The notes below the pieces were generated by a model that was not told the origin of the DNA, made no database searches, and saw only the letters and a list, made by a program, of their open reading frames with translations. The position numbers and the translations under genes were made by a program. Shown in pieces: positions 30,260-39,971 of a DNA stretch of 64,000 bases (position 1 is its first letter; each line of letters starts with the position of its first letter). The stretch covers positions 1-64,000 of the forward strand of contig CAMYJW010000030.1 in assembly GCA_947258815.1 (NCBI GenBank). Direction: 5' to 3'. This stretch comes from an uncultured Sphingomonadaceae bacterium (GTDB lineage: Bacteria > Pseudomonadota > Alphaproteobacteria > Sphingomonadales > Sphingomonadaceae).

Positions 30260-30727
30260 ATGCGCATAGCCATTGCATCCGATCATGCCGCTCTTGACCT
30301 GAAGGCCGAACTTGTCGGCTGGCTGAGCGAACATGGCCATGACGTGTCCGATCTCGGGCCGCATTCGCCGGACTCGGTCGACTATCCCGATTTCGGATAC
30401 AAACTGGCCGAAGCTGTGGCTTCCGGTGATGCGGATCGCGGCGTGGCCTTGTGCGGATCGGGGATTGGCATTTCCATCGCCGTAAACCGCAACCTGAACG
30501 TGCGCTGCGCGCTCGTGTCCGAACCGCTTTCCGCCGCCCTTGCGCGCGAACATAACGATGCCAACTGCATCGCGATGGGCGCACGGCTGACGGGTGCGGA
30601 CATGGCCAAGGCCTGTCTCGACGCATTCCTATCCACCGACTTCGCCGGCGCCAATGATGCGTCAAGCCGCCACCAGCGCCGCGTCGACAAACTTTCCAAC
30701 CCCACATCGAACAGGCAATCAGCATGA
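30260..30727 (+). CDS. rpiB: Ribose-5-phosphate isomerase B
   Basis: This 155-aa RpiB/LacAB-family protein begins [18 protein letters not shown] and contains [18 protein letters not shown], the active-site loop [15 protein letters not shown] with its Cys, and [15 protein letters not shown]. It interconverts ribose 5-phosphate and ribulose 5-phosphate, the latter being a RibB substrate. The stop overlaps the glyA start by four bases, a coupling found in many alphaproteobacteria. Confidence 0.93.
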   Translation: MRIAIASDHAALDLKAELVGWLSEHGHDVSDLGPHSPDSVDYPDFGYKLAEAVASGDADRGVALCGSGIGISIAVNRNLNVRCALVSEPLSAALAREHNDANCIAMGARLTGADMAKACLDAFLSTDFAGANDASSRHQRRVDKLSNPTSNRQSA

Positions 30728-32037
30728 GCACCAGCCCAGACACTCTCAGCGCCGTGCGCACCAAAGGTTTCTTCACCGCCAGCCTTGCCGAAACCGACCC
30801 GGACATCGCAGGCTGGATCGGCAAGGAACTGGGCCGCCAGCGTGACAAGATCGAGCTGATTGCCAGCGAGAACATCTGCTCCAAAGCGGTTCTGGAAGCG
30901 CAAGGTTCGGTGCTGACCAACAAATATGCAGAAGGGTATCCGGGCCGCCGCTATTATGGCGGGTGCGAATATGTCGATGAAATTGAAACGCTGGCGATAG
31001 AGCGCGCGAAAAAGCTGTTTGGTGCCGGGTTTGCCAATGTGCAGCCCAATTCAGGCAGCCAGATGAACCAGGCAGTGTTTCTGGCGCTGCTGCAGCCTGG
31101 CGACAGCTTCATGGGGCTGGATCTTTCGGCCGGTGGTCACCTCACGCATGGCTCACCCGTCAATATGAGCGGCAAGTGGTTCAACCCCGTGCCTTATGGC
31201 GTGCGCGATGACGACCACACGATCGACATGGACGATGTTGCCCGCATCGCGCGTGAGAACAAGCCCAAGCTGATTATCTGCGGCGGCACGGCCTATTCGC
31301 GGTTCTGGGATTTTGCCCGTTTCCGCGAGATCGCCGATGAAGTGGGCGCCTATCTGCTGGCTGATATGTCGCACTTTTCCGGCCTTGTGGCTGGCGGCGC
31401 ACACCCCAGCCCGGTTCCCCACGCCCATGTGACGACGACAACCACGCACAAATCGCTGCGCGGCCCGCGTTCGGGCATCATCCTTTCCAACGACGAGGCG
31501 ATTGCCAAGAAGATCAATTCGGCGATCTTCCCCGGCATGCAAGGTGGCCCGCTGATGCATATTATCGCCGCCAAGGCCGTGGCCTTCGCCGAAGCGATGA
31601 CGCCCGAATTCAAGGCCTATGCCAAAGCCGTGGCAGACAATGCCAAGGCGCTGGCCGCCAGCCTTAAGGAACAAGGCCTCGATATCGTGTCCGGCGGGAC
31701 AGACAATCACCTGATGCTTGTCGATCTGCGCCCCTACAACGCCAAAGGCAAATTTGCGGAAAAAGCGCTCGATCGCGCAGCAATCACCTGCAACAAGAAC
31801 AACATCCCCAACGACCCGGAAAAGCCGTTTGTGACATCGGGCATCCGGCTTGGCACGCCTGCGTGCACCACGCGCGGTTTCGGGCCGGATGAATTCCGTC
31901 TTGTCGGTCAGCTGATTGCCGAAGTGGTCGATGGTCTGCGCAAAAACGGCGATGAAGGCGATGCCCAGATCGAGCAAAGCGTTGCCGCGCGCGTTGAAGC
32001 GCTGTGCGCCCGCTTCCCGATCTACGAAGGGATGTAG
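30724..32037 (+). CDS. glyA: Serine hydroxymethyltransferase
   Basis: This 437-aa PLP enzyme converts serine and tetrahydrofolate to glycine and methylene-tetrahydrofolate. It shows [40 protein letters not shown] and the PLP lysine block [11 protein letters not shown]. Near the C-terminus is [15 protein letters not shown]. No glycine riboswitch is evident in the short upstream region, because the start lies inside rpiB. It is followed three bases later by nrdR. Confidence 0.97.
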   Translation: MSTSPDTLSAVRTKGFFTASLAETDPDIAGWIGKELGRQRDKIELIASENICSKAVLEAQGSVLTNKYAEGYPGRRYYGGCEYVDEIETLAIERAKKLFGAGFANVQPNSGSQMNQAVFLALLQPGDSFMGLDLSAGGHLTHGSPVNMSGKWFNPVPYGVRDDDHTIDMDDVARIARENKPKLIICGGTAYSRFWDFARFREIADEVGAYLLADMSHFSGLVAGGAHPSPVPHAHVTTTTTHKSLRGPRSGIILSNDEAIAKKINSAIFPGMQGGPLMHIIAAKAVAFAEAMTPEFKAYAKAVADNAKALAASLKEQGLDIVSGGTDNHLMLVDLRPYNAKGKFAEKALDRAAITCNKNNIPNDPEKPFVTSGIRLGTPACTTRGFGPDEFRLVGQLIAEVVDGLRKNGDEGDAQIEQSVAARVEALCARFPIYEGM

Positions 32038-32040
32038 CCT

Positions 32041-32517
32041 TTGCGCTGCCCATTTTGCGCAAACGAGGACAGCCAGGTCAAGGACAGCCGTCCGACCGAG
32101 GATAACACCGCGATCCGCCGCCGCCGCCAGTGCGGCAGTTGCGGCGCGCGTTTCACCACGTTCGAACGTATCCAGCTGCGCGAGCTGACGGTGGTAAAAA
32201 CCAGCGGCAAGACCGAACCGTTCACGCGTGGCAAACTGGAAGAATCGGTGGAGCTTGCGTGCAGAAAGCGCGATGTCGAACCTGAAAAGATCGCGCAGCT
32301 CGTTTCCGGCATCCAACGCCAGATCGAAACGCTGGGCGATACCGAAGTCTCATCACGCACCATCGGCCAGATGGTGATGGATGGGCTGCGCGAAATTGAC
32401 AGCGTGGCCTACATCCGCTTCGCCTCTGTCTATCGCGATTTCAGCGAAGCGCGTGACTTCGAGGAGTTCGCCAGCACTGTGAAGGAAGCCGGAGAGAGCA
32501 ATGGCCAGCCCGGCTGA
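32041..32517 (+). CDS. nrdR: Transcriptional repressor NrdR
   Basis: This 158-aa protein starts at TTG just after the glyA stop. It has the N-terminal zinc ribbon ([17 protein letters not shown] and [15 protein letters not shown]) and a C-terminal ATP-cone domain ([27 protein letters not shown]). NrdR senses ATP/dATP and represses ribonucleotide reductase genes. The glyA-nrdR order is widespread in bacteria. It overlaps the downstream methyltransferase gene by 17 bases. Confidence 0.95.
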   Translation: MRCPFCANEDSQVKDSRPTEDNTAIRRRRQCGSCGARFTTFERIQLRELTVVKTSGKTEPFTRGKLEESVELACRKRDVEPEKIAQLVSGIQRQIETLGDTEVSSRTIGQMVMDGLREIDSVAYIRFASVYRDFSEARDFEEFASTVKEAGESNGQPG

Positions 32518-33241
32518 TCGCCGCCCGGTCATCGTTCTGGTGCGTCCGCAACTCGGAAAGAACATCGGCAAGGCGGCGCGCGCGATGCTCAATTTCGGGC
32601 TGACCGAAATGCGGCTTGTTTCCCCGCGCGATGGCTGGCCCAATCCTTCTGCCGGTCCGGCCGCGGCAGATGCGGATATCGTGCTCGATCGCGCGACAGT
32701 GCACGAAACATTGGCCGATGCCGTGGCCGATTGCGCGCATGTTTATGCAACAACCGTGCGCAGGCGCGGCATTACCAAGCCAATCGTCACCCCCGAAGCG
32801 GCGACAACCCGGATATTTGAAGCGCAGGGGCTTTCGGCCATCGTGTTCGGCCCGGAACGTTCAGGTCTGGAAACGCAGGATGTCGCGCTGGCAAGTGCGA
32901 TCCTGACAGTTCCGGTCAATCCCGATTTCGGATCGCTCAATCTGGCGCAAGCGGTGGTCTTGTGCGCCTATGAATGGTCAAAAGCTTCCGGGTTGGACCT
33001 TCCCGCCCCCGACGATGAACTGCCGCCGGCCCCGCAAGAAGAGCTGGAAGGTCTGATCATGCATCTTGAAGCAATGCTGGAGCCCAAGAACTATTTCTGG
33101 CCGGAAATTCGCGCCGAGGTTACGCGCCAGACCTTGCGCACCGTGCTGACCAAGCCGCGCTGGAACAGTCTGGAAGTGCGCACCTTGCGCGGCGTTCTCA
33201 GCACGCTGGAACGCGCACCACCCAAAAAGGATCGCGATTGA
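32501..33241 (+). CDS. trmJ: tRNA/rRNA methyltransferase of the SpoU class, TrmJ-like
   Basis: This 246-aa SPOUT-fold enzyme has [31 protein letters not shown], the S-adenosylmethionine-site block [18 protein letters not shown] and the trefoil-knot motif [20 protein letters not shown]. These are typical of TrmJ, which 2'-O-methylates tRNA position 32. A C-terminal helical extension (about 170-246) is also TrmJ-like. It overlaps the end of nrdR. Target position is inferred from family. Confidence 0.85.
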   Translation: MASPADRRPVIVLVRPQLGKNIGKAARAMLNFGLTEMRLVSPRDGWPNPSAGPAAADADIVLDRATVHETLADAVADCAHVYATTVRRRGITKPIVTPEAATTRIFEAQGLSAIVFGPERSGLETQDVALASAILTVPVNPDFGSLNLAQAVVLCAYEWSKASGLDLPAPDDELPPAPQEELEGLIMHLEAMLEPKNYFWPEIRAEVTRQTLRTVLTKPRWNSLEVRTLRGVLSTLERAPPKKDRD

Positions 33242-33267
33242 CGGCGCAATCATTCGGCATTCGCGCG

Positions 33268-33579
33268 TCAGCCGCGGGTCCGGTCCCACTGTGTCAGTTC
33301 ATATTCGATCGAGCCTTCGACAAGGCGTTCCCAGATATCGGCGATCACATCGTCGGGAAGCTCAAGTTGCGCCGCTACTTTACGGGCATTATCGATCACC
33401 TGGGCCTTGCGCGCTTCATCGCGCACGTCGGCGCGCTGCGTTTTGATCCGCGCGGCAGCTCGCATATAGCCAAACCTGCGCGCCAGCAGCGCAACGATTT
33501 CGGCATCGAGCGTATCGATCCCGGCGCGCACATCCGCCATGGTCTGACATTCATCGGGCAAATGGATTTTGTCGCTCAT
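33268..33579 (-). CDS. Chorismate mutase, AroQ class
   Basis: This 103-aa all-helical domain contains MADVRAGIDTLDAEIVALLARRFGYMRAAARIK, VRDEARKAQVIDNARKVA and VIADIWERLVEGSIEYE, the three-helix AroQ pattern with conserved Arg and Lys active-site residues. It converts chorismate to prephenate for phenylalanine and tyrosine. PchB-type isochorismate pyruvate lyases share this fold and cannot be fully excluded. It converges with trmJ and has no partner gene nearby. Confidence 0.88.
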   Translation of the reverse strand: MSDKIHLPDECQTMADVRAGIDTLDAEIVALLARRFGYMRAAARIKTQRADVRDEARKAQVIDNARKVAAQLELPDDVIADIWERLVEGSIEYELTQWDRTRG

Positions 33580-33815
33580 GGCCCGCCCCCTAGCCTCGCC
33601 GCGCGCATGCGTCGAGTGATTGCTGCGAAAAGCTTGACTTTCACGCGCCAGCGCGTATTCGCGCGCTTCACTTCGGCACCCGCCTCATGGCGGAATTGCC
33701 CGATTGGCTCTGCACTCCGGTGAAGCAGCGGCCGCATGGCACAACAGGTGCGATGGTGCGTTCCGGGAAACGATGCGCGGCCACGCCGGCTGCGAAGCAA
33801 ATTTGGAGATGAAAC

Positions 33816-34430
33816 ATGTCGAAGCGTAAAGCATCGAAGTATAAACTTGACCGTCGCATGGGCGAAAACATCTGGGGCCGCCCGAAAAGCTCGGTCAACC
33901 GCCGCGCCTATGGCCCCGGACAGCATGGCCAGCGCCGCAAGAGCAAGCTTTCCGATTATGGCATTCAGCTGCGCGCCAAGCAGAAGCTGAAAGGCTATTA
34001 CGGCGATGTCACTGAAAAACAGTTCAAGCGCACCTATCAGGAAGCAACCAAGATCAAGGGCGATACCGGTCAGAACCTGATCGGCCTGCTCGAACGCCGC
34101 CTTGATATGGTCGTCTATCGCGCCAAGTTCGCGCCGACGATCTTTGCAGCCCGCCAGATCGTTTCGCACGGCCACATTCGCGTCAATGGCGTAAAGTGCA
34201 ACATTGCAAGTCGCCGCATCAACATCGGCGATGTCATCAGCCTGGGCGACAAGGCCAAGGAAATGGCACTGGTGATCGAAGCACAGGCCCTGCCCGAGCG
34301 CGAAGTTCCCGATTACATTTCGCCCGATGGCACCGACAAGGTTTCCTACGTGCGCGTCCCGACGCTCGACGAAGTGCCTTATCCGGTGCAGATGGAACCC
34401 AACCTCGTGGTCGAGTTCTATTCGCGTTAA
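33816..34430 (+). CDS. rpsD: 30S ribosomal protein S4
   Basis: This 204-aa protein begins [21 protein letters not shown] and has PYGPGQHG-type sequence ([22 protein letters not shown]) and an S4 RNA-binding domain (about 94-155; [34 protein letters not shown]). It nucleates 30S assembly. GGAGATG sits ten bases upstream. A possible -35 TTGACT lies near 33634 with a long leader, but the -10 is weak. A strong hairpin terminator follows. Confidence 0.97.
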   Translation: MSKRKASKYKLDRRMGENIWGRPKSSVNRRAYGPGQHGQRRKSKLSDYGIQLRAKQKLKGYYGDVTEKQFKRTYQEATKIKGDTGQNLIGLLERRLDMVVYRAKFAPTIFAARQIVSHGHIRVNGVKCNIASRRINIGDVISLGDKAKEMALVIEAQALPEREVPDYISPDGTDKVSYVRVPTLDEVPYPVQMEPNLVVEFYSR

Positions 34431-34455
34431 AACCGGCATCGGTCGTAACTATCAA

Positions 34456-34485
34456 AAGGGGCGGTCCTTCGGGGCCGCCTTTTTT
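34456..34485. terminator. Rho-independent terminator between rpsD and ppk2
   Basis: An eight-base stem (GGCGGTCC with GGGCCGCC, one G-T pair) closes a TTCG tetraloop and is followed by six T residues on the plus strand. On the minus strand it is followed by a run of four T residues, so it may serve both convergent genes. Confidence 0.9.
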
Positions 34486-34539
34486 GCTTCCATCCTTAAC
34501 CGGCACTTTCTCATTGCGAAGGGCCGACAAAATCCCCGA

Positions 34540-35610
34540 CTATTCTCCAAAGGCGTGTTCATCGCGTTCGTGGATGATGTTGGGCCGTCCGACCAGCAGG
34601 TCATCGACTTTGCCCACCCGCTCCGGGTCCTTGTCAGCATAAGGCAGGGAGTGCAGGACATACCGCATGGCGTTAAGCCGCGCGCGCTTCTTGTCATCTG
34701 ATTTAACCACCGTCCACGGCGAATCCGCGGTATCCGTGTGAAAGATCATTTTTTCCTTGGCGCGCGTATAATCGTCCCATTTGTCGAGCGACGCCAGATC
34801 GACCGGCGACAGCTTCCACTGCTTGAGCGGATGCACCTTTCGCTCCTCAAACCGGCGGTGCTGTTCATGCTGGCTCACCGAAAACCAGAACTTTATCATA
34901 TGAATGCCACTACGCACGAGATTGCGTTCGAATTCGGGAGCCTGACGAAGGAACTCGTCGTATTCGTCATCCGTGCAGAAACCCATCACACGCTCCACGC
35001 CGGCCCGGTTATACCAGCTGCGATCAAACATCACGATTTCACCCGTGGTGGGCAGATGCTCTACATAGCGCTGGAAATACCATTGGCCGCATTCCACATC
35101 GCTTGGTTTTTCCAGCGCGACAACGCGGGCACCGCGCGGGTTGAGATGTTCCATAAAACGCTTGATCGCACCGCCTTTTCCGGCGGCATCTCGCCCTTCA
35201 AACAGGATGATCAGGCGTTGCTGCTTTTCTTTAACCCACGTCTGAAGTTTCAGCAGTTCGGTCTGCAAAACGAACTTCTCGCGCTCATAATCGCGGCGAA
35301 GCATCTTGTATCGATAAGGATAGACGCCATCCCGCCAGTTTTCGACCAGCGTATCATTGGAACGGCGCGGTTTGCCAGGCGGCTTGGGTAAGCCCAGCCA
35401 ACGACGCATCAGGGCGGCATCGTCAGGCGCGGCGCCGCTGATGATCGCATTCACGCCCTCGTCATGCGCAGTGTCCTTTCCAGCGGCAACTTCGTCGATC
35501 GCCTCATGTTCAGCTTCCTGCGCCGCCTTGACGCGTTCGCTGGAAAGGCCTCCTTCAAGCTTTGCCCTGGCTGTTTCCGCCTGCCGCGCATTGTCGCCCG
35601 AATTTACCAT
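34540..35610 (-). CDS. ppk2: Polyphosphate kinase 2 family protein
   Basis: This 356-aa protein has the PPK2 P-loop-like core with Walker A FEGRDAAGKGGAIKRF, Walker B-like VMFDRSWYNRAGVERVMGF, and DDWDDYTRAKEKMIFHTDT, all hallmark segments. PPK2 enzymes transfer phosphate between polyphosphate and nucleotides. The first 90 residues are a charged extension outside the core. It converges on rpsD across the shared terminator. The 255 bases upstream, to 35865, contain no gene or site I can support. Confidence 0.93.
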   Translation of the reverse strand: MVNSGDNARQAETARAKLEGGLSSERVKAAQEAEHEAIDEVAAGKDTAHDEGVNAIISGAAPDDAALMRRWLGLPKPPGKPRRSNDTLVENWRDGVYPYRYKMLRRDYEREKFVLQTELLKLQTWVKEKQQRLIILFEGRDAAGKGGAIKRFMEHLNPRGARVVALEKPSDVECGQWYFQRYVEHLPTTGEIVMFDRSWYNRAGVERVMGFCTDDEYDEFLRQAPEFERNLVRSGIHMIKFWFSVSQHEQHRRFEERKVHPLKQWKLSPVDLASLDKWDDYTRAKEKMIFHTDTADSPWTVVKSDDKKRARLNAMRYVLHSLPYADKDPERVGKVDDLLVGRPNIIHERDEHAFGE

Positions 35611-35865
35611 AGTAACCGTTGCCCCTCGTTACACCGACCGCGGCGCAGCTTGCGAAACACCCAGCGGCATCCCGCATCATGTTTGGCCGCAAGGATCGCA
35701 AAGCGCAGAAAACCTCGCTCTCAGGCGGAAAATTATCACTTTCTGACTCCAAGGTGTCAATCGCAGAGTCTACGACCATACTTGCGCAAAACGCAACTTA
35801 ATGCCGCCGAGATACCGCCGGGTGTTTGGGCGCGCCAGGATAAGAATCTTCCGGGCAAGCGCGGA

Positions 35866-36990
35866 TCAGGGCCTGAGATAGTCCCGCCGGAAATCGGCCG
35901 CGAACGCGGCAAAGCGCCCTTCCCCGATCGCATCGCGCATCGCCTGCATCAGCTGCTGATAGAATGACAGGTTATGTTCGGTCATCAGCATCGCGCCCAG
36001 AATCTCTCCGGCCTTGATCAGGTGATGCAGATAAGCGCGCGAATAGGTTCCGCATGTCGGGCATGTGCAGCATGCATCCAGCGGCGCGGAATCTTCGGCA
36101 AAACGAGCATTGCGCAGGTTTATCGGGCCGTTCCAGGTAAACGCCTGCCCGTTGCGGCCAGACCGGCTGGGCAACACGCAATCGAACATATCAACCCCGC
36201 GCTCCACCGCGCCAACCAGATCATCGGGCTTGCCGACACCCATAAGATAACGCGGTGCGTTCTGAGGCAACTGAGCGGGCGCAAAATCAAGCGTGGCAAA
36301 CATCGCTTCCTGCCCCTCGCCCACGGCCAGCCCGCCAATCGCATACCCATCGAACCCGATCTCGGTCAACGCCTGAGCGCTTTGCTGGCGCAGTTCCCGA
36401 TCCAGCGCGCCTTGCTGAATGCCAAACAGCGCCGCGCGCGCGGCATGGTCTTCACCGGAATCGAACCCGTCACGGCTGCGCTTTGCCCAGCGCATGGACA
36501 TTTCCATCGAAGCGGCAATTTCATCGCGCGGCTGATCCGCGCGCGGGCATTCATCGAACGCCATGACGATATCCGATCCCAGAAGCCGCTGGATCTCCAT
36601 CGAGCGTTCGGGCGTGAGCATATGGCGCGATCCATCGAGATGACTGGCGAAGTTGACGCCTTCTTCGGTGATCTTGCGCAGTTCGGACAGGCTCATCACC
36701 TGATAGCCGCCACTGTCTGTCAGGATGGGGCGATCCCAGTTCATGAATTTGTGCAGCCCGCCAAGCCGGGCCACCCGCTCTGCGCCGGGGCGCAGCATCA
36801 GGTGATAGGTATTGCCCAGAATGATATCGGCGCCGGTGGCGCGCACCGCCTCAGGCTTCATCGCCTTCACTGTCGCTGCCGTGCCAACAGGCATGAACGC
36901 TGGCGTGCGTATCTCGCCGCGCTGCATCGTAATCGTGCCGGTGCGCGCGTTGCCATCGGTGGCGGCAATGGAAAACTGAAAACGGGTCAT
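35866..36990 (-). CDS. tgt: Queuine tRNA-ribosyltransferase
   Basis: From the ATG at 36990 the 374-aa TIM-barrel enzyme contains [29 protein letters not shown], the catalytic-Asp block [25 protein letters not shown] and the zinc site [18 protein letters not shown]. It exchanges guanine 34 for preQ1 in tRNAs for Asp, Asn, His and Tyr. With queA about 600 bases to its right on the same strand, it forms a queuosine locus interrupted by one small plus-strand gene. Confidence 0.96.
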   Translation of the reverse strand: MTRFQFSIAATDGNARTGTITMQRGEIRTPAFMPVGTAATVKAMKPEAVRATGADIILGNTYHLMLRPGAERVARLGGLHKFMNWDRPILTDSGGYQVMSLSELRKITEEGVNFASHLDGSRHMLTPERSMEIQRLLGSDIVMAFDECPRADQPRDEIAASMEMSMRWAKRSRDGFDSGEDHAARAALFGIQQGALDRELRQQSAQALTEIGFDGYAIGGLAVGEGQEAMFATLDFAPAQLPQNAPRYLMGVGKPDDLVGAVERGVDMFDCVLPSRSGRNGQAFTWNGPINLRNARFAEDSAPLDACCTCPTCGTYSRAYLHHLIKAGEILGAMLMTEHNLSFYQQLMQAMRDAIGEGRFAAFAADFRRDYLRP

Positions 36991-37190
36991 GCGACGCAGC
37001 CTATAGGGGCAAAGCTGATGAATGCCATACTGTCGCACGACAGTCTGGCGTTCCGCACATGCGTTTCATCGTCAGCAGGCGCAAAATGCAGGGTTGTTTC
37101 CTTGCCCGCGTAACAATTCGCGCGCATCAACCGAATAGCCTGCTGGATGGCTCAGATGTTGTCCGTGGGAATGTCCATGAGGAGTTGATG

Positions 37191-37550
37191 ATGAAGAACA
37201 CATACGCACTGGCAACGGCGCTGATCGGTGCTGCCGGTCTTGCTGCCTGCAGTTCTGGCGGTGAAACGGAAGCCCCCGCCGAAGCGGAAACCGAAATGGC
37301 AATGGCTGATGCGGAAGCCGATGCCGCCAAGGAAAAATGCTATGGCGTCTCGCTGGCGGGCAAGAACGATTGCGCCGCCGGACCGGGTACGAGCTGCGCC
37401 GGAACCTCAACCGTCGATTATCAGGGCAACGCATGGAAATACGTGCCCGAAGGCGATTGTGAAAAGTTTGGCGCGGAAGAAGGCGATTTTGCGCTTCCTG
37501 AAGACCGTAAAGGTTCGCTTGAAGCACTGGAACGCGACCTTCCGGCCTGA
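37191..37550 (+). CDS. DUF2282 (BufA1/bufferin-like) protein with lipoprotein signal
   Basis: The ATG at 37191 has AGGAG about six bases upstream. The 119-aa product has a lipoprotein signal ending AACSS, an acidic Glu/Ala linker and then the DUF2282 cysteine pattern ([26 protein letters not shown]). It ends with [22 protein letters not shown]2282 proteins include bufferins, periplasmic copper-binding ribosomally made peptides normally matured by BufB/BufC enzymes. No bufB or bufC is adjacent, and a lipid anchor is unusual for them. It lies between tgt and queA on the opposite strand. Confidence 0.75.
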   Translation: MKNTYALATALIGAAGLAACSSGGETEAPAEAETEMAMADAEADAAKEKCYGVSLAGKNDCAAGPGTSCAGTSTVDYQGNAWKYVPEGDCEKFGAEEGDFALPEDRKGSLEALERDLPA

Positions 37551-37568
37551 TTGCGGATATCCATTCGT

Positions 37569-37601
37569 CAGACGGGCGCGGGCAAGCGCCGCGCTCGTCT
37601 G
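37569..37601. terminator. Possible bidirectional hairpin terminator
   Basis: CAGACG pairs with CGTCTG and, inside it, GCGCGG pairs with CCGCGC around a short loop. It lies exactly between the stops of the convergent DUF2282 and queA genes. No T tract follows on the plus strand, so efficiency is doubtful. Confidence 0.45.
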
Positions 37602-38633
37602 TCAGGATGGCAGCAGCAGGCTGGAATCGCCGTAGCTGTAAAAGCGGTAGCCTTGCTCTATCGCATGCGCATAAGCGGCCTGCATCCGATCCAGCCCTAT
37701 TAGCGCGCTGACCAGCATGAACAGTGTGGAGCGCGGCAGATGGAAGTTGGTCATCAGTCCGTCAATGGCCTTGAAGCGATAGCCGGGCGTGATGAATATC
37801 GCGGTGTCGCCTTCGAACGGGCGGATAATACCATCTTCTCCGGTCGCGCTTTCCAGCAGGCGCAGGCTGGTGGTTCCCGCCGCTATGATCCGGCCACCCG
37901 CAGCGCGCACGGCGTTCAGGCGGTCCGCCGTTGCCCGATCGATCCGGCCCCACTCCGCGTGCATCCTGTGCGCATCGGTTTCCTCAACCTTGACCGGCAG
38001 AAACGTGCCCGCGCCAACATGGAGAGTGAGCGTTTCGGTGAGTATCTGTGCTGCATCCAAAGCCTGCATCAGCTGAGGCGTAAAATGTAACGCGGCTGTT
38101 GGCGCGGCGACAGCGCCTTCTTCCTTGCCAAACATCGTCTGATAATCATCGCGGTCAGCCGCGTCGGTTTCGCGCTTGCCGGCGATATAGGGTGGCAGCG
38201 GCATGCGCCCTGCCCGCTCCAGCAAGTCCCTGACGGGTTCCGTTCCCTCGAAGCGCAAGGTCCAGCTGCCGTCATCGTGGCGGGTTTCCGCAATCACCGC
38301 GACATCGCCTGAAAATTCGATCCGGTCGCCCGGTTTCAACCGTCTGGAATTGCGCACGAACGCCTGCCAGCGCCTTTGTTTCTGTCGCATGTGCAGCGTA
38401 ACGCCAATGCGCGCGTCGCCGCGCCTGCCATCAAGCTGGGCCGGGATAACGCGCGTGTCGTTGAACACCAGCACATCACCCGGACGAAGCATATCGGGCA
38501 GGCGATGGACATATTCATCCGCAAACGGCCGGTCGCCATCGACAACCAGCATGCGCGCCGCATCGCGCGGCTTTACCGGGCGAAGCGCAATCCGCTCTTG
38601 CGGAAGATCGAAATCGAACAGGTCAACGCGCAT
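37602..38633 (-). CDS. queA: S-adenosylmethionine:tRNA ribosyltransferase-isomerase
   Basis: This 343-aa enzyme starts [19 protein letters not shown] and contains [37 protein letters not shown] and [17 protein letters not shown]. QueA builds epoxyqueuosine from preQ1 in tRNA, acting after Tgt encoded nearby. Its start lies 28 bases downstream of the cyclophilin stop on the same strand, so co-transcription is plausible. Confidence 0.96.
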   Translation of the reverse strand: MRVDLFDFDLPQERIALRPVKPRDAARMLVVDGDRPFADEYVHRLPDMLRPGDVLVFNDTRVIPAQLDGRRGDARIGVTLHMRQKQRRWQAFVRNSRRLKPGDRIEFSGDVAVIAETRHDDGSWTLRFEGTEPVRDLLERAGRMPLPPYIAGKRETDAADRDDYQTMFGKEEGAVAAPTAALHFTPQLMQALDAAQILTETLTLHVGAGTFLPVKVEETDAHRMHAEWGRIDRATADRLNAVRAAGGRIIAAGTTSLRLLESATGEDGIIRPFEGDTAIFITPGYRFKAIDGLMTNFHLPRSTLFMLVSALIGLDRMQAAYAHAIEQGYRFYSYGDSSLLLPS

Positions 38634-38660
38634 GGCAACGCTTTGCGCGCTTCATTGCAA

Positions 38661-39332
38661 TCAGTTGGACTGGGAATTGATGAGATCGTCGATCGAGATC
38701 GCCTCATCGTTCGCCGCAGCACTGGTCGACACCGGTGGAGCCTTATTGTCTATCGCCAGCGACGCCTGCACGATCCGCGTCGGATTCGCAGGCGGTTCGC
38801 CACGTTCGATCCGGTCAACCACGTCCATTCCCGCGATGACGCGGCCAAAGTTGGTATATTTGCGGTCCAGAGCGAAACGCGGATAAAAAACAATGAAAAA
38901 CTGGCTGTTCGCCGTGTTTGGTTCGTTCGTCCGTGCCATCGAAACCGAGCCGCGCACATGCGGCATCGCGTTAAATTCCGCCACAAGGTCGGGAAGTTGC
39001 GATCCGCCCGCGCCGGTTCCGGTCGGATCGCCCGTCTGCGCCATGAAACCGTCAATCACGCGATGAAAGATGATGCCATCGTAGAACCCCTGCCGGACCA
39101 GCGTTTTGATCCGTTCGACATGGCCTGGCGCCCATTGGGGGATCATGCGAATGGAAACACGGCCCCCATTGGAAAGATCGAGGTGAAGGACATTCTCCGG
39201 ATCATGTGCCTGATCGGCATTGATGATCGTCGGCAGAGCCGGGGCTGCCGGTTCCTGGGACTTCTTGGCAAATGCAGGTGCCGCAGTGACTGAAAGGGCA
39301 ATCAACGCAGACATAATCAGGCGAACAATCAT
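38661..39332 (-). CDS. Periplasmic peptidyl-prolyl isomerase, cyclophilin type
   Basis: The ATG at 39332 gives a 223-aa protein with a signal peptide (residues 1-21, APAFA). The cyclophilin domain carries YDGIIFHRVIDGFMAQTGDPTGTGAGG, FNAMPHVRGSVSMART and NSQFFIVF, including the catalytic Arg in FHRV and the Gln in MAQTGD. It should help periplasmic protein folding. The C-terminal 30 residues are a non-conserved tail. It precedes queA, a common alphaproteobacterial order. Confidence 0.93.
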   Translation of the reverse strand: MIVRLIMSALIALSVTAAPAFAKKSQEPAAPALPTIINADQAHDPENVLHLDLSNGGRVSIRMIPQWAPGHVERIKTLVRQGFYDGIIFHRVIDGFMAQTGDPTGTGAGGSQLPDLVAEFNAMPHVRGSVSMARTNEPNTANSQFFIVFYPRFALDRKYTNFGRVIAGMDVVDRIERGEPPANPTRIVQASLAIDNKAPPVSTSAAANDEAISIDDLINSQSN

Positions 39333-39411
39333 CTGGTACTCACGAAGCTGGTTAAGGGGCGCCAAAGGATCAAGGTGCATGGCTTATGGTGCGGAGCGAT
39401 AGCGTTCACCC

Positions 39412-39441
39412 GCTGTCGTGGCAATGAACGAGCACGACAGC
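39412..39441. terminator. Hairpin after coaD
   Basis: GCTGTCGTG and CACGACAGC form a perfect nine-base stem with a 12-base loop just downstream of the coaD stop. No T tract follows on the minus strand, so it could be a weak terminator or mRNA-stabilising hairpin. Confidence 0.45.
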
Positions 39442-39446
39442 CTGTG

Positions 39447-39971
39447 TCAGAAATCGCCAAGCCGCCCATTCTTCTCCACTCTCGCCACAACATCGTCGCG
39501 GACGGATGGACTTACGAAAGGTCCGATCTCGCCGCCGAACAGGGCGATTTCCTTGACCAGTTTGGAGGCAATGGGCTGCAGGCTGACGTCCGCCATCAGG
39601 AACACCGTTTCGATCCCCGCGTTGAGCTGCTGGTTCATCCCGGCCATCTGATATTCGTATTCGAAATCGGCAACCGCGCGCAGGCCGCGAACGATAACCG
39701 TCGCGCCCTGTTTTTCCGCGAATTTCATCAGCAGCGCATTGAATCCAACCACCTCGATATTGTCGATGCCCATGGCCGCAACCTCGCGATTTACCATCGC
39801 CATGCGTTCTTCGGGGCTGAACATCGGGTTTTTTGAGGGATTGGTGGTCACGCCGATGATCAGCGTATCGACCAGCTTTGAGCCGCGCCGGATGATATCC
39901 GCATGCCCCAGCGTGATGGGATCGAATGTCCCTGGATAGACTCCGATGCGTTGCCCCGCAGTGTCTGGCAT
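39447..39971 (-). CDS. coaD: Phosphopantetheine adenylyltransferase
   Basis: The ATG at 39971 overlaps the stop of the prenyl-transferase gene (ATGA) and gives 174 residues. The nucleotidyltransferase motif is VYPGTFDPITLGHADIIRR, the T/HxGH site of CoaD. Other blocks are PMFSPEERMAMV, VIVRGLRAVADFEYE and VSPSVRDDVVARV. It makes dephospho-CoA, the penultimate step of coenzyme A synthesis. Confidence 0.95.
   Translation of the reverse strand: MPDTAGQRIGVYPGTFDPITLGHADIIRRGSKLVDTLIIGVTTNPSKNPMFSPEERMAMVNREVAAMGIDNIEVVGFNALLMKFAEKQGATVIVRGLRAVADFEYEYQMAGMNQQLNAGIETVFLMADVSLQPIASKLVKEIALFGGEIGPFVSPSVRDDVVARVEKNGRLGDF

Noticed and set aside
30700..30730. Glycine riboswitch before glyA
   Set aside because: glyA starts inside rpiB with no leader, and no tandem aptamer-like structure is visible upstream.
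31153..32316. Long minus-strand frame opposite glyA and nrdR
   Set aside because: Antisense shadow without recognisable motifs; glyA and nrdR are certain.
35679..35801. Small plus-strand protein of 40 residues between ppk2 and tgt
   Set aside because: No ribosome site and no recognisable family; its Ser/Lys-rich sequence is not convincing.
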